From Gemmatimonadota bacterium (GTDB lineage: Bacteria; Gemmatimonadota; Gemmatimonadetes; Gemmatimonadales; GWC2-71-9), in assembly GCA_003246755.1 (NCBI GenBank), contig QKDC01000124.1, forward strand, positions 1 through 34,286: a DNA stretch of 34,286 nt. Direction: 5' to 3'. Numbering within the stretch: the stretch's first letter is position 1; every line of letters starts with the position of its first letter. Both the position numbers and the translations under genes were made by a program. The notes beneath the pieces were generated by a model, which searched no databases, was not told the origin of the DNA, and saw only the letters and a program-made list of their open reading frames with translations. This document shows, in pieces, positions 16,881-24,091 of this stretch.

Positions 16881-17618
16881 ATGAAACCTCACAACCGACT
16901 CACGATCATCCCGAACCGATACCGCGCCCGAGAACTTCGGACCTTCCGAGATCTCGTCGAGGTGTATTTCGAGCGGTCACAGAGGGATCCGGATGATGTT
17001 CTGGCGGACTGGGAGGGGACGCGGGCGGCGCGGTCGAGTATTCACCAGATGTTGCCCCGTGTCATCGAGTTCGTCCGTGCCGCCGGCCTTGGCGGTCAGA
17101 TCTGGACCACCCCGACGACCGATCCGGGTGTGAGTTTGGGGCGGGTCGAGGTCCTCCAGCGCATCTTCAGTGCCCACTACTCGGACGGCGTGGAGCAGGA
17201 GGTCTTCGATGTTTTGGATATGGCCATCGGCGTGTACGATGGCGATCTCGTGATCGCCCTGGCTCGAACATTCAATCCACTCCACTATGCGGGGATGGCT
17301 CTCAGGTTCATTGCGCGAGGCCCTCGGTGGCTGTTGGGCGTTCTCGGGGTCCGGTCACGCACCCTGCCTTCGCACATCGGGGTGGACGACCTGGCACGTC
17401 TGCAGAACGCGGCTTCGCGCATCACCAACGCCGAGGAGTTGATCGACACCCGGTTTGCCGCCCTGCAGGACCGTCAGGCACTCCGGCATGCGGAGCACGC
17501 CAGCCAGATCGCCGAACTCGCGGAACGTCTCGACTTCGCCGAACGGATCTTGGCGCAGCGCCAACCGCAGAATCGGCTTGACGCGCCCAACGACCCCAAG
17601 ATCGTCACACCCGTCTAA
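16881..17618 (+). CDS. Protein of unknown function with C-terminal coiled coil
   Basis: The product is 245 aa from the ATG MKPHNRLTII, supported by GGAGG 4 nt upstream; the longer 274-aa track version extends into the promoter region. I do not recognise the family. The N-terminal 150 residues are a mixed globular region rich in charged and aromatic residues (FRDLVEVYFERSQRDPDDVL). A moderately hydrophobic segment (about residues 135-165, YAGMALRFIARGPRWLLGVLGV) may be membrane-peripheral. The C-terminal part (about residues 175-235) is a heptad-like Ala/Leu/Glu coiled coil (ITNAEELIDTRFAALQD, IAELAERLDFAERIL). It is divergent from the GMC operon and convergent with the dihaem cytochrome gene. 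Confidence 0.65.
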   Translation: MKPHNRLTIIPNRYRARELRTFRDLVEVYFERSQRDPDDVLADWEGTRAARSSIHQMLPRVIEFVRAAGLGGQIWTTPTTDPGVSLGRVEVLQRIFSAHYSDGVEQEVFDVLDMAIGVYDGDLVIALARTFNPLHYAGMALRFIARGPRWLLGVLGVRSRTLPSHIGVDDLARLQNAASRITNAEELIDTRFAALQDRQALRHAEHASQIAELAERLDFAERILAQRQPQNRLDAPNDPKIVTPV

Positions 17619-17689
17619 CACACTCGGAGTTGCTCCACGGCATCGAAATCTTCAAGAAGCTTCGTGGCAAGGTGAGATAGGCCCAGAAG

Positions 17690-17703
17690 CCTCCGGCGGG
17701 AGG
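17690..17703. terminator. Hairpin in the convergent spacer
   Basis: CCTCC-GGCG-GGAGG is a perfect 5-bp stem with a tetraloop, about 70 nt past the stop of the plus-strand unknown gene. No T-tract is present. It may help termination from the plus strand. Confidence 0.3.
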
Positions 17704-17721
17704 TGCGGTCGCCCGGGGCCA

Positions 17722-17745
17722 AACCCGGATTGCCCTTTGCGGGTT
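17722..17745 (-). terminator. Inverted repeat at the end of the dihaem cytochrome gene
   Basis: AACCCG and CGGGTT form a 6-bp stem with a 12-nt loop and overlap the cytochrome's TAA stop. It is a weak terminator candidate with no clear T-run. Confidence 0.3.
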
Positions 17746-18652
17746 ACCTGTTTCCGAACTCCCGGGGCTCCACCGACCTGAGGTAGGCCCACAGCGCGCT
17801 CTTTTCTGTCTCATTCATGGCACGGGTCGTCGCGATGGGCATGAAGTCAGCGAGCCGTCGACCGTCGGGGCGAATTCCCGTGTTGAGCAGGGTGAAGAAC
17901 TGCTCTTTGGTCCAACTGCCCAAACCGGTCTCATGCGGAGTGAGGTTGGACGGGATCGGGAGAGTCGATGGTGCCCCAGGGATCTTCCCGCCGCTGAAGG
18001 TCTCACCGTGACAACCCGCGCACCCTCTGGCGAGGAATGCTCCATAACGAGCTGTTGCTTCAGGTACTGGCGCCGCCTCCCGGACACTGTGATCGACGGT
18101 CTTCGCGCTCAAGAGTTCCATGACCCCGAGTTGGCTGAGCACTTTGCCAAGCGGACGTACCACCGTGGATTCGATGGTGGTGTCCACAGGTGCCATGCTC
18201 CGCACGAAGGACACCACAGCCTCGACGTCGCTGTCCGACCACCAGTTGAACTCCGGGGTTGGCATGAAGATCAGACTGCGACCATCGGCCCGGATCCCGT
18301 GCCGGATGGCCCTGGCGAGTTGACCATCGGTGTAGGTCGCCCCTACTCCCCCAGTGCCCGACGTCAGGTTTGGTGCGCGCATGACGCCGATGGCGCCGAG
18401 ATCGTCGACGAGGGACCCTGCCAGATCAGGGCCGTGACATCCCAGACATCCACCAAGCGACTCCGCCAGGTGCCGTCCACGAGCTACGACTGCCGAGTCC
18501 GTGGTAGCCAGGATACCCGGCGGTTCGATCTGGTAGACCTGTCCTGCGGCGCGATTGAAGCTCACGACCGCGAACGCGATGCCAAGAAGGAGAACGCCCA
18601 CGACAGCAAGGGCGCCCCCACCCAACCACTTCAGGATGCGTTTGAAGGTCAT
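17744..18652 (-). CDS. Membrane-anchored dihaem cytochrome c
   Basis: The product is 302 aa from the ATG at 18652 (MTFKRILKWLGGG); the longer 426-aa track ORF runs back through the upstream gene. One N-terminal transmembrane helix (about residues 9-32) anchors it with the rest in the periplasm. Two cytochrome c domains follow, with haem motifs CLGCH (69-73) and CAGCH (210-214). Met-containing segments (SLIFMPTPEF and LADFMPIAT) could supply the sixth ligands. It resembles the cytochrome subunits that accept electrons from periplasmic dehydrogenases. Its start overlaps the stop of the serine hydrolase gene as ATGA, so the two are translationally coupled. Confidence 0.85.
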   Translation of the reverse strand: MTFKRILKWLGGGALAVVGVLLLGIAFAVVSFNRAAGQVYQIEPPGILATTDSAVVARGRHLAESLGGCLGCHGPDLAGSLVDDLGAIGVMRAPNLTSGTGGVGATYTDGQLARAIRHGIRADGRSLIFMPTPEFNWWSDSDVEAVVSFVRSMAPVDTTIESTVVRPLGKVLSQLGVMELLSAKTVDHSVREAAPVPEATARYGAFLARGCAGCHGETFSGGKIPGAPSTLPIPSNLTPHETGLGSWTKEQFFTLLNTGIRPDGRRLADFMPIATTRAMNETEKSALWAYLRSVEPREFGNR

Positions 18653-19788
18653 GGTGTGTACCAGTCGTATTCCCAGGTCCACGGCATTCTGGTTTCGCCG
18701 AGAATCGCCCGGGTCAGTTCGGGGTAGATCCGCTCGCTCCGGACATCGTTCGAGAGGAGGACCACGCAGCGCTTCGAGATCTCGACACAGATGACCATGT
18801 TGCCGGTCCAGTCGTTGTGCCCACCCTTGAACCACATCTCCCCGCGGGCATCCTGAAAGATGACCAGGCCCAGCCCCGCTGCCAATCCGATGCTCTCGTT
18901 CGCGGGGTTGGTGTCGGGAACCAGCGTGGGAAACTGATGAACCGAGGTGATGGCCAGTTGTGGCCTCATCATTTCGGTGCGGGAGGCCGGGGACACCCCC
19001 GTACCTTGCACGATGCCCGCCCATAGCTTTGCCTGATCCTCGATATCCGTGTCCATCGAGCCGGCCGCGCTCACGCTCGACCGTTCATCGTGGGGCTCGG
19101 GAGTGCCATCGCTCCGGAACCCATCCGCCAGATTCGGCCGGAAGTCTGGCCGCCACTGCATGCTGGTGCGGGTCATGTCAAAGCGATCGAACACGCGGGT
19201 CTGCATCTCAAACCCCACATCGAGGCCCAGTGCTTCTTCGAGGACCAGTTGGGCGATGTAGAAGCCCTCCCCAGAATACCCATAGCGAGCGCCGGGCTCG
19301 TAATGGAAGCGCAACCGTCCATCATCTTCCAACCAACGAAAGTTGGCGAACCCCGTGGTATGGGTCAGCAGAATCCGGAGGGTCAAGGCCCTCCAACGAT
19401 CATCGTTCCTCAGATCGTGGTAGTCGTCGTACGCCGGCAGCGGACGTGGGAGCAACTCGGCAATTGAGACATCGAGATCCAGTCGCCCTTCGTCCACCAA
19501 TTGCATCACCATGTAAGCAAACGCGGTCTTCGTCAGTGACGCCCCATACATCACTGTCTCCGTCGTGAGCGGATCGCCCGCGATGTTCCGGATTCCGTAC
19601 GCGGCCACATGCACCACTGCTCCGTTGTCAATGACCGCGAGAGCCAGTCCTTGGACCTGCTCGCGCTGCATCAGGGCGCGGGCCGTACGGTCGATCGCGG
19701 AGGCATCAGGCAATACCTCAACGGATGGTCGCATCTCGCAACCTCCAAGCAGCAGGGCCATCAGGAATACGCGGAGGAGTCGATTCAC
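18649..19788 (-). CDS. Serine hydrolase lipoprotein of the beta-lactamase/esterase (class C) family
   Basis: The product is 379 aa from a GTG (VNRLLRVFLM) with AAGGG upstream; the track ORF begins 48 codons earlier in sequence without a signal peptide. Residues 10-17 (MALLLGGC) form a lipobox, so it is a lipoprotein. The SxxK nucleophile motif is SLTK (84-87). A Tyr motif candidate is YGYSGEGFY, and KGGHNDW toward the C-terminus is the likely third motif. Members include esterases, D-aminopeptidases and penicillin-binding-like proteins, so resistance should not be assumed. It follows nrfD by 144 nt and is coupled to a dihaem cytochrome gene. Confidence 0.85.
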   Translation of the reverse strand: MNRLLRVFLMALLLGGCEMRPSVEVLPDASAIDRTARALMQREQVQGLALAVIDNGAVVHVAAYGIRNIAGDPLTTETVMYGASLTKTAFAYMVMQLVDEGRLDLDVSIAELLPRPLPAYDDYHDLRNDDRWRALTLRILLTHTTGFANFRWLEDDGRLRFHYEPGARYGYSGEGFYIAQLVLEEALGLDVGFEMQTRVFDRFDMTRTSMQWRPDFRPNLADGFRSDGTPEPHDERSSVSAAGSMDTDIEDQAKLWAGIVQGTGVSPASRTEMMRPQLAITSVHQFPTLVPDTNPANESIGLAAGLGLVIFQDARGEMWFKGGHNDWTGNMVICVEISKRCVVLLSNDVRSERIYPELTRAILGETRMPWTWEYDWYTP

Positions 19789-19932
19789 TGGATGACCCTT
19801 TCTTCGGAATGTTCTTCCAAGAAGGTGAGATCGACCCGCCCTGGTAGTTGGCCACGGGTCGTCTTCGAAAGCGGCGGGATCTCGTATGCCGAGTGGGAAG
19901 GTACAGAGGTGTCCTCGAAGGAGCGATCCCAC

Positions 19933-21138
19933 TCAACCCTGGATCGCGGCTACCTCAGACGGCTTCTGGTTCCACGGTTCCTCTCCCCACGGTGGCAGGA
20001 TCTTGACCAGAAGCCACAGGATGAACAGGGGGAGAAGGAGCAAGAAGATGGTAGAGGCCAACCCCTCGATTCCCAGGAATTCGACCTTGTAGACGGTGAG
20101 GCCGCGCAGGCTCTTGGAGAAGAGTTGTCCCCCAATCACCACGTTGAAGCGCATGCTGAAAATACCGATCTGCACCAGAATCGCCGAGAGCAGGAACAAC
20201 ATTCTCCGCAGTTCCTCCGGCACCTGGATCAGCGGCTTCGGCCGGAAGGAATGGGTGGTCAGACCCAGTACCACGAACGGAACCAAGGTGCCGAGGAGTA
20301 ATTGGAGCACAATCAGGCTCAGAAACAGTCTCCCCTCGATCAACTGGGAGAGAATCTCGATGGACTCCTCGGACTCATACAGGCGATGGATGAAGTCGAG
20401 AATTTCGAGGGACAAGTCAATCACGATCGCATAGAACAGAAACTGCGCCAGCCGGTCGAGACACGGCATGTTCACCGGCTTGCCCCGCGCCATCGTGGTC
20501 ACCATGTAGAGGACCAACACCAAGGCGATACCGGACACGATGGCGGAGAGGAGGAACACCACCGGCATGAGGACACTGCTCCACCAAGGGTTGGCCTTGA
20601 CCGACCCGAAGATGAAGCCGACATAGCCGTGGAGCAGGAAGGCCGACGGAATCCCGAGAACGGTGATCCATCGGCCGGCGCTATCATCGAATTTCAGCGA
20701 CTTTTCCGACAGGTCGGTGGCTCCGAGGGTCAGCGCGTAGTAGAACCAGCGTTTGGGACCTTTCGCGGATTGGTACCAGCCTACCAGGTCGCGACGATAG
20801 TCGAACCAGACCTCGAGCAGCAGCACCACCGCCAGGTACCAGGCATAGACGAAACCAAACATCGCCATGGCCGACCGGCTATTCGGGGTCAGGAAAATCT
20901 CATAGGACCGCTCGGGGTGACCCAGATGGGCCTGCAGCGGCAGCGGCGCCACGATCAGGAAGGCCAAGGCGGTGAGCAAGGCCAGGCGATAGGTGGGCTG
21001 AACCTCCTTCACGTTGAAGACGCGTTCGAGAGAGGCCAGGATGAAGGCCCCTGCCACCAGCCCCGTCAGATAGGGATAGAGGACAATGAGCAGGCTCCAG
21101 TGGAGCTCGAATTCGTTGGGATAGATGAAGCCTTGCAC
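19933..21138 (-). CDS. nrfD: NrfD/PsrC-family quinol-interacting membrane subunit
   Basis: The 401-aa product has about nine to ten transmembrane helices. It starts with a short segment, FELHWSLLIVLYPYLTGLVAGAFILASL, that is typical of NrfD/PsrC/ActC-type proteins. The loop LPLQAHLGHPERSYEIFLTP is also a family-like feature (H-L-G-x-P). These subunits bind quinone and pass electrons to a bound ferredoxin-like subunit on the periplasmic side; they carry no haem. It lies 2 nt after the [4Fe-4S] gene, giving the order octahaem cytochrome, FeS, NrfD. I infer that it oxidises menaquinol or ubiquinol for that complex. Symbol is by family only. Confidence 0.9.
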   Translation of the reverse strand: MQGFIYPNEFELHWSLLIVLYPYLTGLVAGAFILASLERVFNVKEVQPTYRLALLTALAFLIVAPLPLQAHLGHPERSYEIFLTPNSRSAMAMFGFVYAWYLAVVLLLEVWFDYRRDLVGWYQSAKGPKRWFYYALTLGATDLSEKSLKFDDSAGRWITVLGIPSAFLLHGYVGFIFGSVKANPWWSSVLMPVVFLLSAIVSGIALVLVLYMVTTMARGKPVNMPCLDRLAQFLFYAIVIDLSLEILDFIHRLYESEESIEILSQLIEGRLFLSLIVLQLLLGTLVPFVVLGLTTHSFRPKPLIQVPEELRRMLFLLSAILVQIGIFSMRFNVVIGGQLFSKSLRGLTVYKVEFLGIEGLASTIFLLLLPLFILWLLVKILPPWGEEPWNQKPSEVAAIQG

Positions 21139-21140
21139 GG

Positions 21141-21959
21141 TCAGCGAACCTCCCCGTCGAGGTTGGCGTAGTACACTTTCGGCCTGGTGTTCAGGGCAGG
21201 CTTCAGGACATCGATTTCATTGAACCGGATGAACCGGGCGAGCGGCGTGGCCCGGCCCTCGACTTCTCCGAAGATCCGCGCCTGGGTGGGGCATGCCTCG
21301 ACGCAGGCGGGGACCAAGCCCTTGACGATCCGGTGGTAGCAGAAGGTGCACTTGGCAGCCACCCGTTTCTCTTCTTTGAACCAGCGGGCGCCGTAGGGGC
21401 AGGCCTGGATGCAGTACCGGCAGCCGATGCAGTAGTCATCGTCCACCAGGACCACACCATCCTGAGTGATGAAGGTCGCGCCGACCGGGCAGACCTGCAC
21501 ACAAGGCGGATTCGCGCAGTGGTTGCAGAGTTTCGGGACGAAGAAGCTCTTTCGGATCCCGGCTTCGTCAGCTAACTCGGGAAAGCCCTCCATTCCACCG
21601 TCGGGGCTGTCCACGATCACTTCACCGTCATTTCGGATCACATACCGCTCGACCCAGGTATTGAACGCTCCTTCGGTGCGGGGGACGTCGTTCTCCGTTT
21701 TGCAGGCGTTGACGCAGCGACCGCAGCCGATGCACTTGGCGGGGTCGACTCCCATGCCGTAGTAGTGCATGGTCGGATCGTATCGCTCCCCGTCGACCGT
21801 TTGGCCGTTGACCCCTGGGACTCCCACGACACCGAGCACCACGGGCACTCCGGCGGCACACGCGGCAGCCATCTTCTTGACGAAGTCTCGGCGATCGACA
21901 CCCTCCGGCTCGACGGAGCCCGGAGGGCATTCACGGCAGTCAGACGGAATGAGACTCAT
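21141..21959 (-). CDS. Tat-exported 4x[4Fe-4S] ferredoxin subunit (NrfC/DmsB/PsrB-like)
   Basis: The product is 272 aa from the ATG at 21959, which overlaps the octahaem stop as ATGA; the 375-aa track version is over-extended. A twin-arginine signal is present (DRRDFVKKM followed by a hydrophobic AAACAAGVPVVLGVVG). Four cysteine groups are intact: CIGCGRCVNAC, CNHCANPPCVQVC, CIGCRYCIQAC and CTFCYHRIVKGLVPACVEAC, giving 16 ligands for four [4Fe-4S] clusters. Electron-transfer subunits of this type sit between an NrfD quinol subunit and a catalytic or multihaem subunit. No molybdopterin subunit is encoded nearby, so the octahaem cytochrome is the likely partner. Confidence 0.92.
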   Translation of the reverse strand: MSLIPSDCRECPPGSVEPEGVDRRDFVKKMAAACAAGVPVVLGVVGVPGVNGQTVDGERYDPTMHYYGMGVDPAKCIGCGRCVNACKTENDVPRTEGAFNTWVERYVIRNDGEVIVDSPDGGMEGFPELADEAGIRKSFFVPKLCNHCANPPCVQVCPVGATFITQDGVVLVDDDYCIGCRYCIQACPYGARWFKEEKRVAAKCTFCYHRIVKGLVPACVEACPTQARIFGEVEGRATPLARFIRFNEIDVLKPALNTRPKVYYANLDGEVR

Positions 21960-22678
21960 CGGGTCTCCGGGAAGTGCGGGTAGTGACAGTCCCAACACAT
22001 GTATGGAACGCCGTGCGATTCGAGGTCGATCTGCGGTGGGCCCTCCTCGATACCAGCGGCATGGCACGTTCCGCAGAGCGCCCGGGTCTGTGGCTTGGTT
22101 GGCCGCACGCTTCGCGGGGCGTCCTTGTGGGTGTCGGGTGCCTCGTGACACACCGCGCAGGACAGTTCGGCGTGGTGGGACAGGGATTTTTGCCTGGCTA
22201 TCTGGGCGTGGCAGGCGGAGCATTCCCCCGGGGTCACCGGTGGGACTGGTGCATGGGGATCGTGGCAATCCTTGCAGGGCCGTGGGAAGTTGTGGCGCGC
22301 CGGCTCGATCTGGGGGAATCCGGTGGGGCGAGATGCGTTGTAGCTGTGGCAGGTGACGCAGAACTCGCGCGTATCGGGGATCACTGGTTTGACATCGAGC
22401 GGCCCCTGCACGTGTGGCGCGGCCGGACCGTGGCAGGTCTCGCAGCCTACGCCCCGGTGGTTGCCTGCCAACCGAACTTCGGCCTGTTCCGCATGGCAGA
22501 GCTCACAGGCCTGCCTTCCGGCATACTTGATCGGATGGGCGGCAATCGAGTCAACGGCGGCTGCACGGTAGTGACCGTCTTCCCCGAAGGTCGGGGGTAT
22601 GAGTAGCTGTCGAGCACCCAGCAGGATCGCCACGGCGATGGTGAAGACGATGGCAAGACGAGGGACCTGCTGTACCAT
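21956..22678 (-). CDS. Membrane-anchored octahaem cytochrome c
   Basis: The 240-aa product has an N-terminal helix (about residues 7-22, RLAIVFTIAVAILLGA) that anchors it or is cleaved. Eight CxxCH motifs follow, starting at residues 58, 79, 107, 135, 153, 174, 202 and 228 (CELCH, CETCH, CVTCH, CKDCH, CSACH, CAVCH, CGTCH, CWDCH). Many extra histidines suggest bis-His ligation, as in cytochrome c3/NrfB-like electron carriers. One haem per about 25-30 residues is very dense, so it is a wire and not an enzyme of the HAO type. It is the first gene of the octahaem/FeS/NrfD set, 160 nt after the CPVC gene. Confidence 0.9.
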   Translation of the reverse strand: MVQQVPRLAIVFTIAVAILLGARQLLIPPTFGEDGHYRAAAVDSIAAHPIKYAGRQACELCHAEQAEVRLAGNHRGVGCETCHGPAAPHVQGPLDVKPVIPDTREFCVTCHSYNASRPTGFPQIEPARHNFPRPCKDCHDPHAPVPPVTPGECSACHAQIARQKSLSHHAELSCAVCHEAPDTHKDAPRSVRPTKPQTRALCGTCHAAGIEEGPPQIDLESHGVPYMCWDCHYPHFPETR

Positions 22679-22797
22679 ATCGCACCCCGCGAGGTTCTGG
22701 CGGCAAACACTGGATCAATGGCGCGCTGGTCCAAAGAACGTTGCCAAGGAAACGAACTAGCTCTGAAGCGGGGGTGAAGTGACCATGAGAAGATGGC

Positions 22798-22811
22798 AGC
22801 CCCGGAGGGCT
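22798..22811. terminator. Short hairpin between oxidase genes and the octahaem/FeS/NrfD genes
   Basis: AGCCC-CGGA-GGGCT is a perfect 5-bp stem with a tetraloop in the 160-nt spacer after the CPVC gene, the only long gap inside the respiratory block. It may attenuate or process the transcript. I see no strong promoter in this spacer. Confidence 0.3.
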
Positions 22812-22838
22812 GAGGGAGCGGTACGGCGAACGGGGAGC

Positions 22839-23072
22839 TTAGCGGATCGTGAAATCCTCGGGGGAGTCGGTTTCTCGATACTTGCGGCGGAACCAGAACC
22901 CGGCTCCGGCAACCATGCCGAGCGGGAGCAGACTGAGGAAGACCGTGGTACCGATAAAGGCCAGCCGGTTCTCTTCCCGGGGATCGAAGCACACCGGACA
23001 GGCGTGCAGGACCTCGGGGAACGCGAGAATCAGCACCACCAGAAGAGGGAGAAACCGGCGAGCAGCGGTCAC
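22839..23072 (-). CDS. Small CPVC-motif membrane protein of unknown function
   Basis: The product is 77 aa from a GTG at 23072 that overlaps the CoxIII-like stop as GTGA. The N-terminal helix (about residues 6-22, FLPLLVVLILAFPEVLH) looks like a signal peptide or anchor. It is followed by ACPVCFDPREENRLAF, so a CxxC pair would sit at the periplasmic face. A second helix (about residues 40-60, TTVFLSLLPLGMVAGAGFWF) and a basic/charged tail finish the protein. I do not know a characterised homologue. Its location at the end of the oxidase genes suggests a metal-delivery, thiol-redox or assembly role, by inference only. The longer track ORF is extended upstream. Confidence 0.7.
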   Translation of the reverse strand: MTAARRFLPLLVVLILAFPEVLHACPVCFDPREENRLAFIGTTVFLSLLPLGMVAGAGFWFRRKYRETDSPEDFTIR

Positions 23073-23653
23073 AGATACACCGTCACGTACAGCACGGGCC
23101 ACACCAAGACCACGAAGTACCAGAAAATCCGGACGGTACCGAACTGCGCCGGGGTGAGAACGCCTGCCCGGAGCCGCCGCCAGGCCCAAGCAAGGCCCAA
23201 GATCGCCGCAAGGGCGTGGAGCGCGTGCCCTCCGACAATCAGGTAGAAGTATGCGCCGTAGGTACTCGACGTGAGGGTCAACCCCTCATTCAACAACGCC
23301 ACCCACTCGCGGCCCTGGGCCAGCACGAAGAAAGCGCCGAGCAAGAGCGCCAGCAGTAGGGGGGGTGCGGCGGTCGCTGGCTTCCGTTTCGCAACGCGAC
23401 CTGCCCAAAACAGCACGGCACCGCTCAAAAGGAGGATCGCCGTGTTGACCAGCGTGATCCGCTCGGGAAGTCGAGGCTGCCCGAAGGGGGGCCACTCAGG
23501 GGCCCCTGCCTTCGCGATCGTGTGGGCCGAGATCATCCCCGCAAACATCATAACTTCTGTAAAGACGAAGAGCATCATCCCCAGCACCCCGCTGGGAAGG
23601 ACCGGCCGGCGGGCCACGGGCTCGAGCCCGTCTCTCAGCGCCATCGGCGTCAT
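23069..23653 (-). CDS. Second haem-copper oxidase subunit III-like protein
   Basis: The 194-aa product has five hydrophobic helices and the subunit III landmarks: LFVFTEVMMFAGMISAHT in the first helix, GREWVALLNEG in a loop (the E-W-x-x-L-L phrase), GGHALHALAAILGLAW, and RIFWYFVVLVWPVLYVTVYL at the end. It is the second such gene in the operon and differs clearly in sequence from the first. Its ATG overlaps the subunit-IV-like stop (ATGA), and its own stop overlaps the start of the CPVC gene. Whether both subunit III-type proteins enter the same oxidase is not shown by sequence. Confidence 0.85.
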   Translation of the reverse strand: MTPMALRDGLEPVARRPVLPSGVLGMMLFVFTEVMMFAGMISAHTIAKAGAPEWPPFGQPRLPERITLVNTAILLLSGAVLFWAGRVAKRKPATAAPPLLLALLLGAFFVLAQGREWVALLNEGLTLTSSTYGAYFYLIVGGHALHALAAILGLAWAWRRLRAGVLTPAQFGTVRIFWYFVVLVWPVLYVTVYL

Positions 23654-24081
23654 GGGACTGAAGGCGCCTCTTCCCCGGCCGCCTCGGCTGGCACAGCATC
23701 GTGCTCCGTCGTCACAGCGGGGTCATGAGATTCCGTTGAGCTCTCGGCGTGGGCCGGACCGATCCCCCGCGCCGTGGCAGCCATCGCCGCGTCGTTGGTC
23801 CAGCGAAGTCCGGCATGCTTCATGACGTCCGGGGCAACACCGCCCCAGAACAACGCCATCAGGAGCAGGGAGACCGCCAGCACATACTTCGCGATCCGCT
23901 TTTCCCACTTCAAGTGCATGAAATTCTGGATCACCATGTTGGCCTTGACCACCGCAATTCCGAAGGCGGTGATCAGGGTGACCCACTTGATGCCGAGGAA
24001 GGGACCGGCCACGCTGACCGCCAACAGAAACAGCAGCGTGACGTAAATCTTGCGGTAGTTGGGGTGGGTATACTCGGTCAT
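23650..24081 (-). CDS. Cytochrome c oxidase subunit IV-family protein
   Basis: The product is 143 aa from the ATG MTEYTHPNYR. Three helices (about residues 10-30, 33-52 and 65-85) give the prokaryotic COX4 layout, with the family-like phrase VVKANMVIQNFMHLKWE connecting the second and third. A charged, Ala/Glu-rich, probably disordered tail of about 50 residues follows, beyond the usual length of about 90-110 residues. It sits 10 nt after the first coxC and overlaps the second subunit III gene by 4 nt. The longer 162-aa track start reaches into coxC. Confidence 0.8.
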   Translation of the reverse strand: MTEYTHPNYRKIYVTLLFLLAVSVAGPFLGIKWVTLITAFGIAVVKANMVIQNFMHLKWEKRIAKYVLAVSLLLMALFWGGVAPDVMKHAGLRWTNDAAMAATARGIGPAHAESSTESHDPAVTTEHDAVPAEAAGEEAPSVP

Positions 24082-24091
24082 GATCGCGCCT

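Noticed and set aside
14876-16882. 668-aa version of the GMC oxidoreductase
   Set aside because: The extra 166 residues overlap the small-subunit gene in another frame and precede the FAD motif by an implausible distance; the ATG at 16384 gives the normal GMC start.
18649-19788. Antibiotic-resistance beta-lactamase
   Set aside because: The SxxK family is broad; the protein is a lipoprotein with divergent second and third motifs, so esterase or peptidase activity is equally possible.
21141-22268. 375-aa FeS protein starting far upstream
   Set aside because: The extension lies inside the octahaem cytochrome gene in another frame; the Tat signal places the start at 21959.
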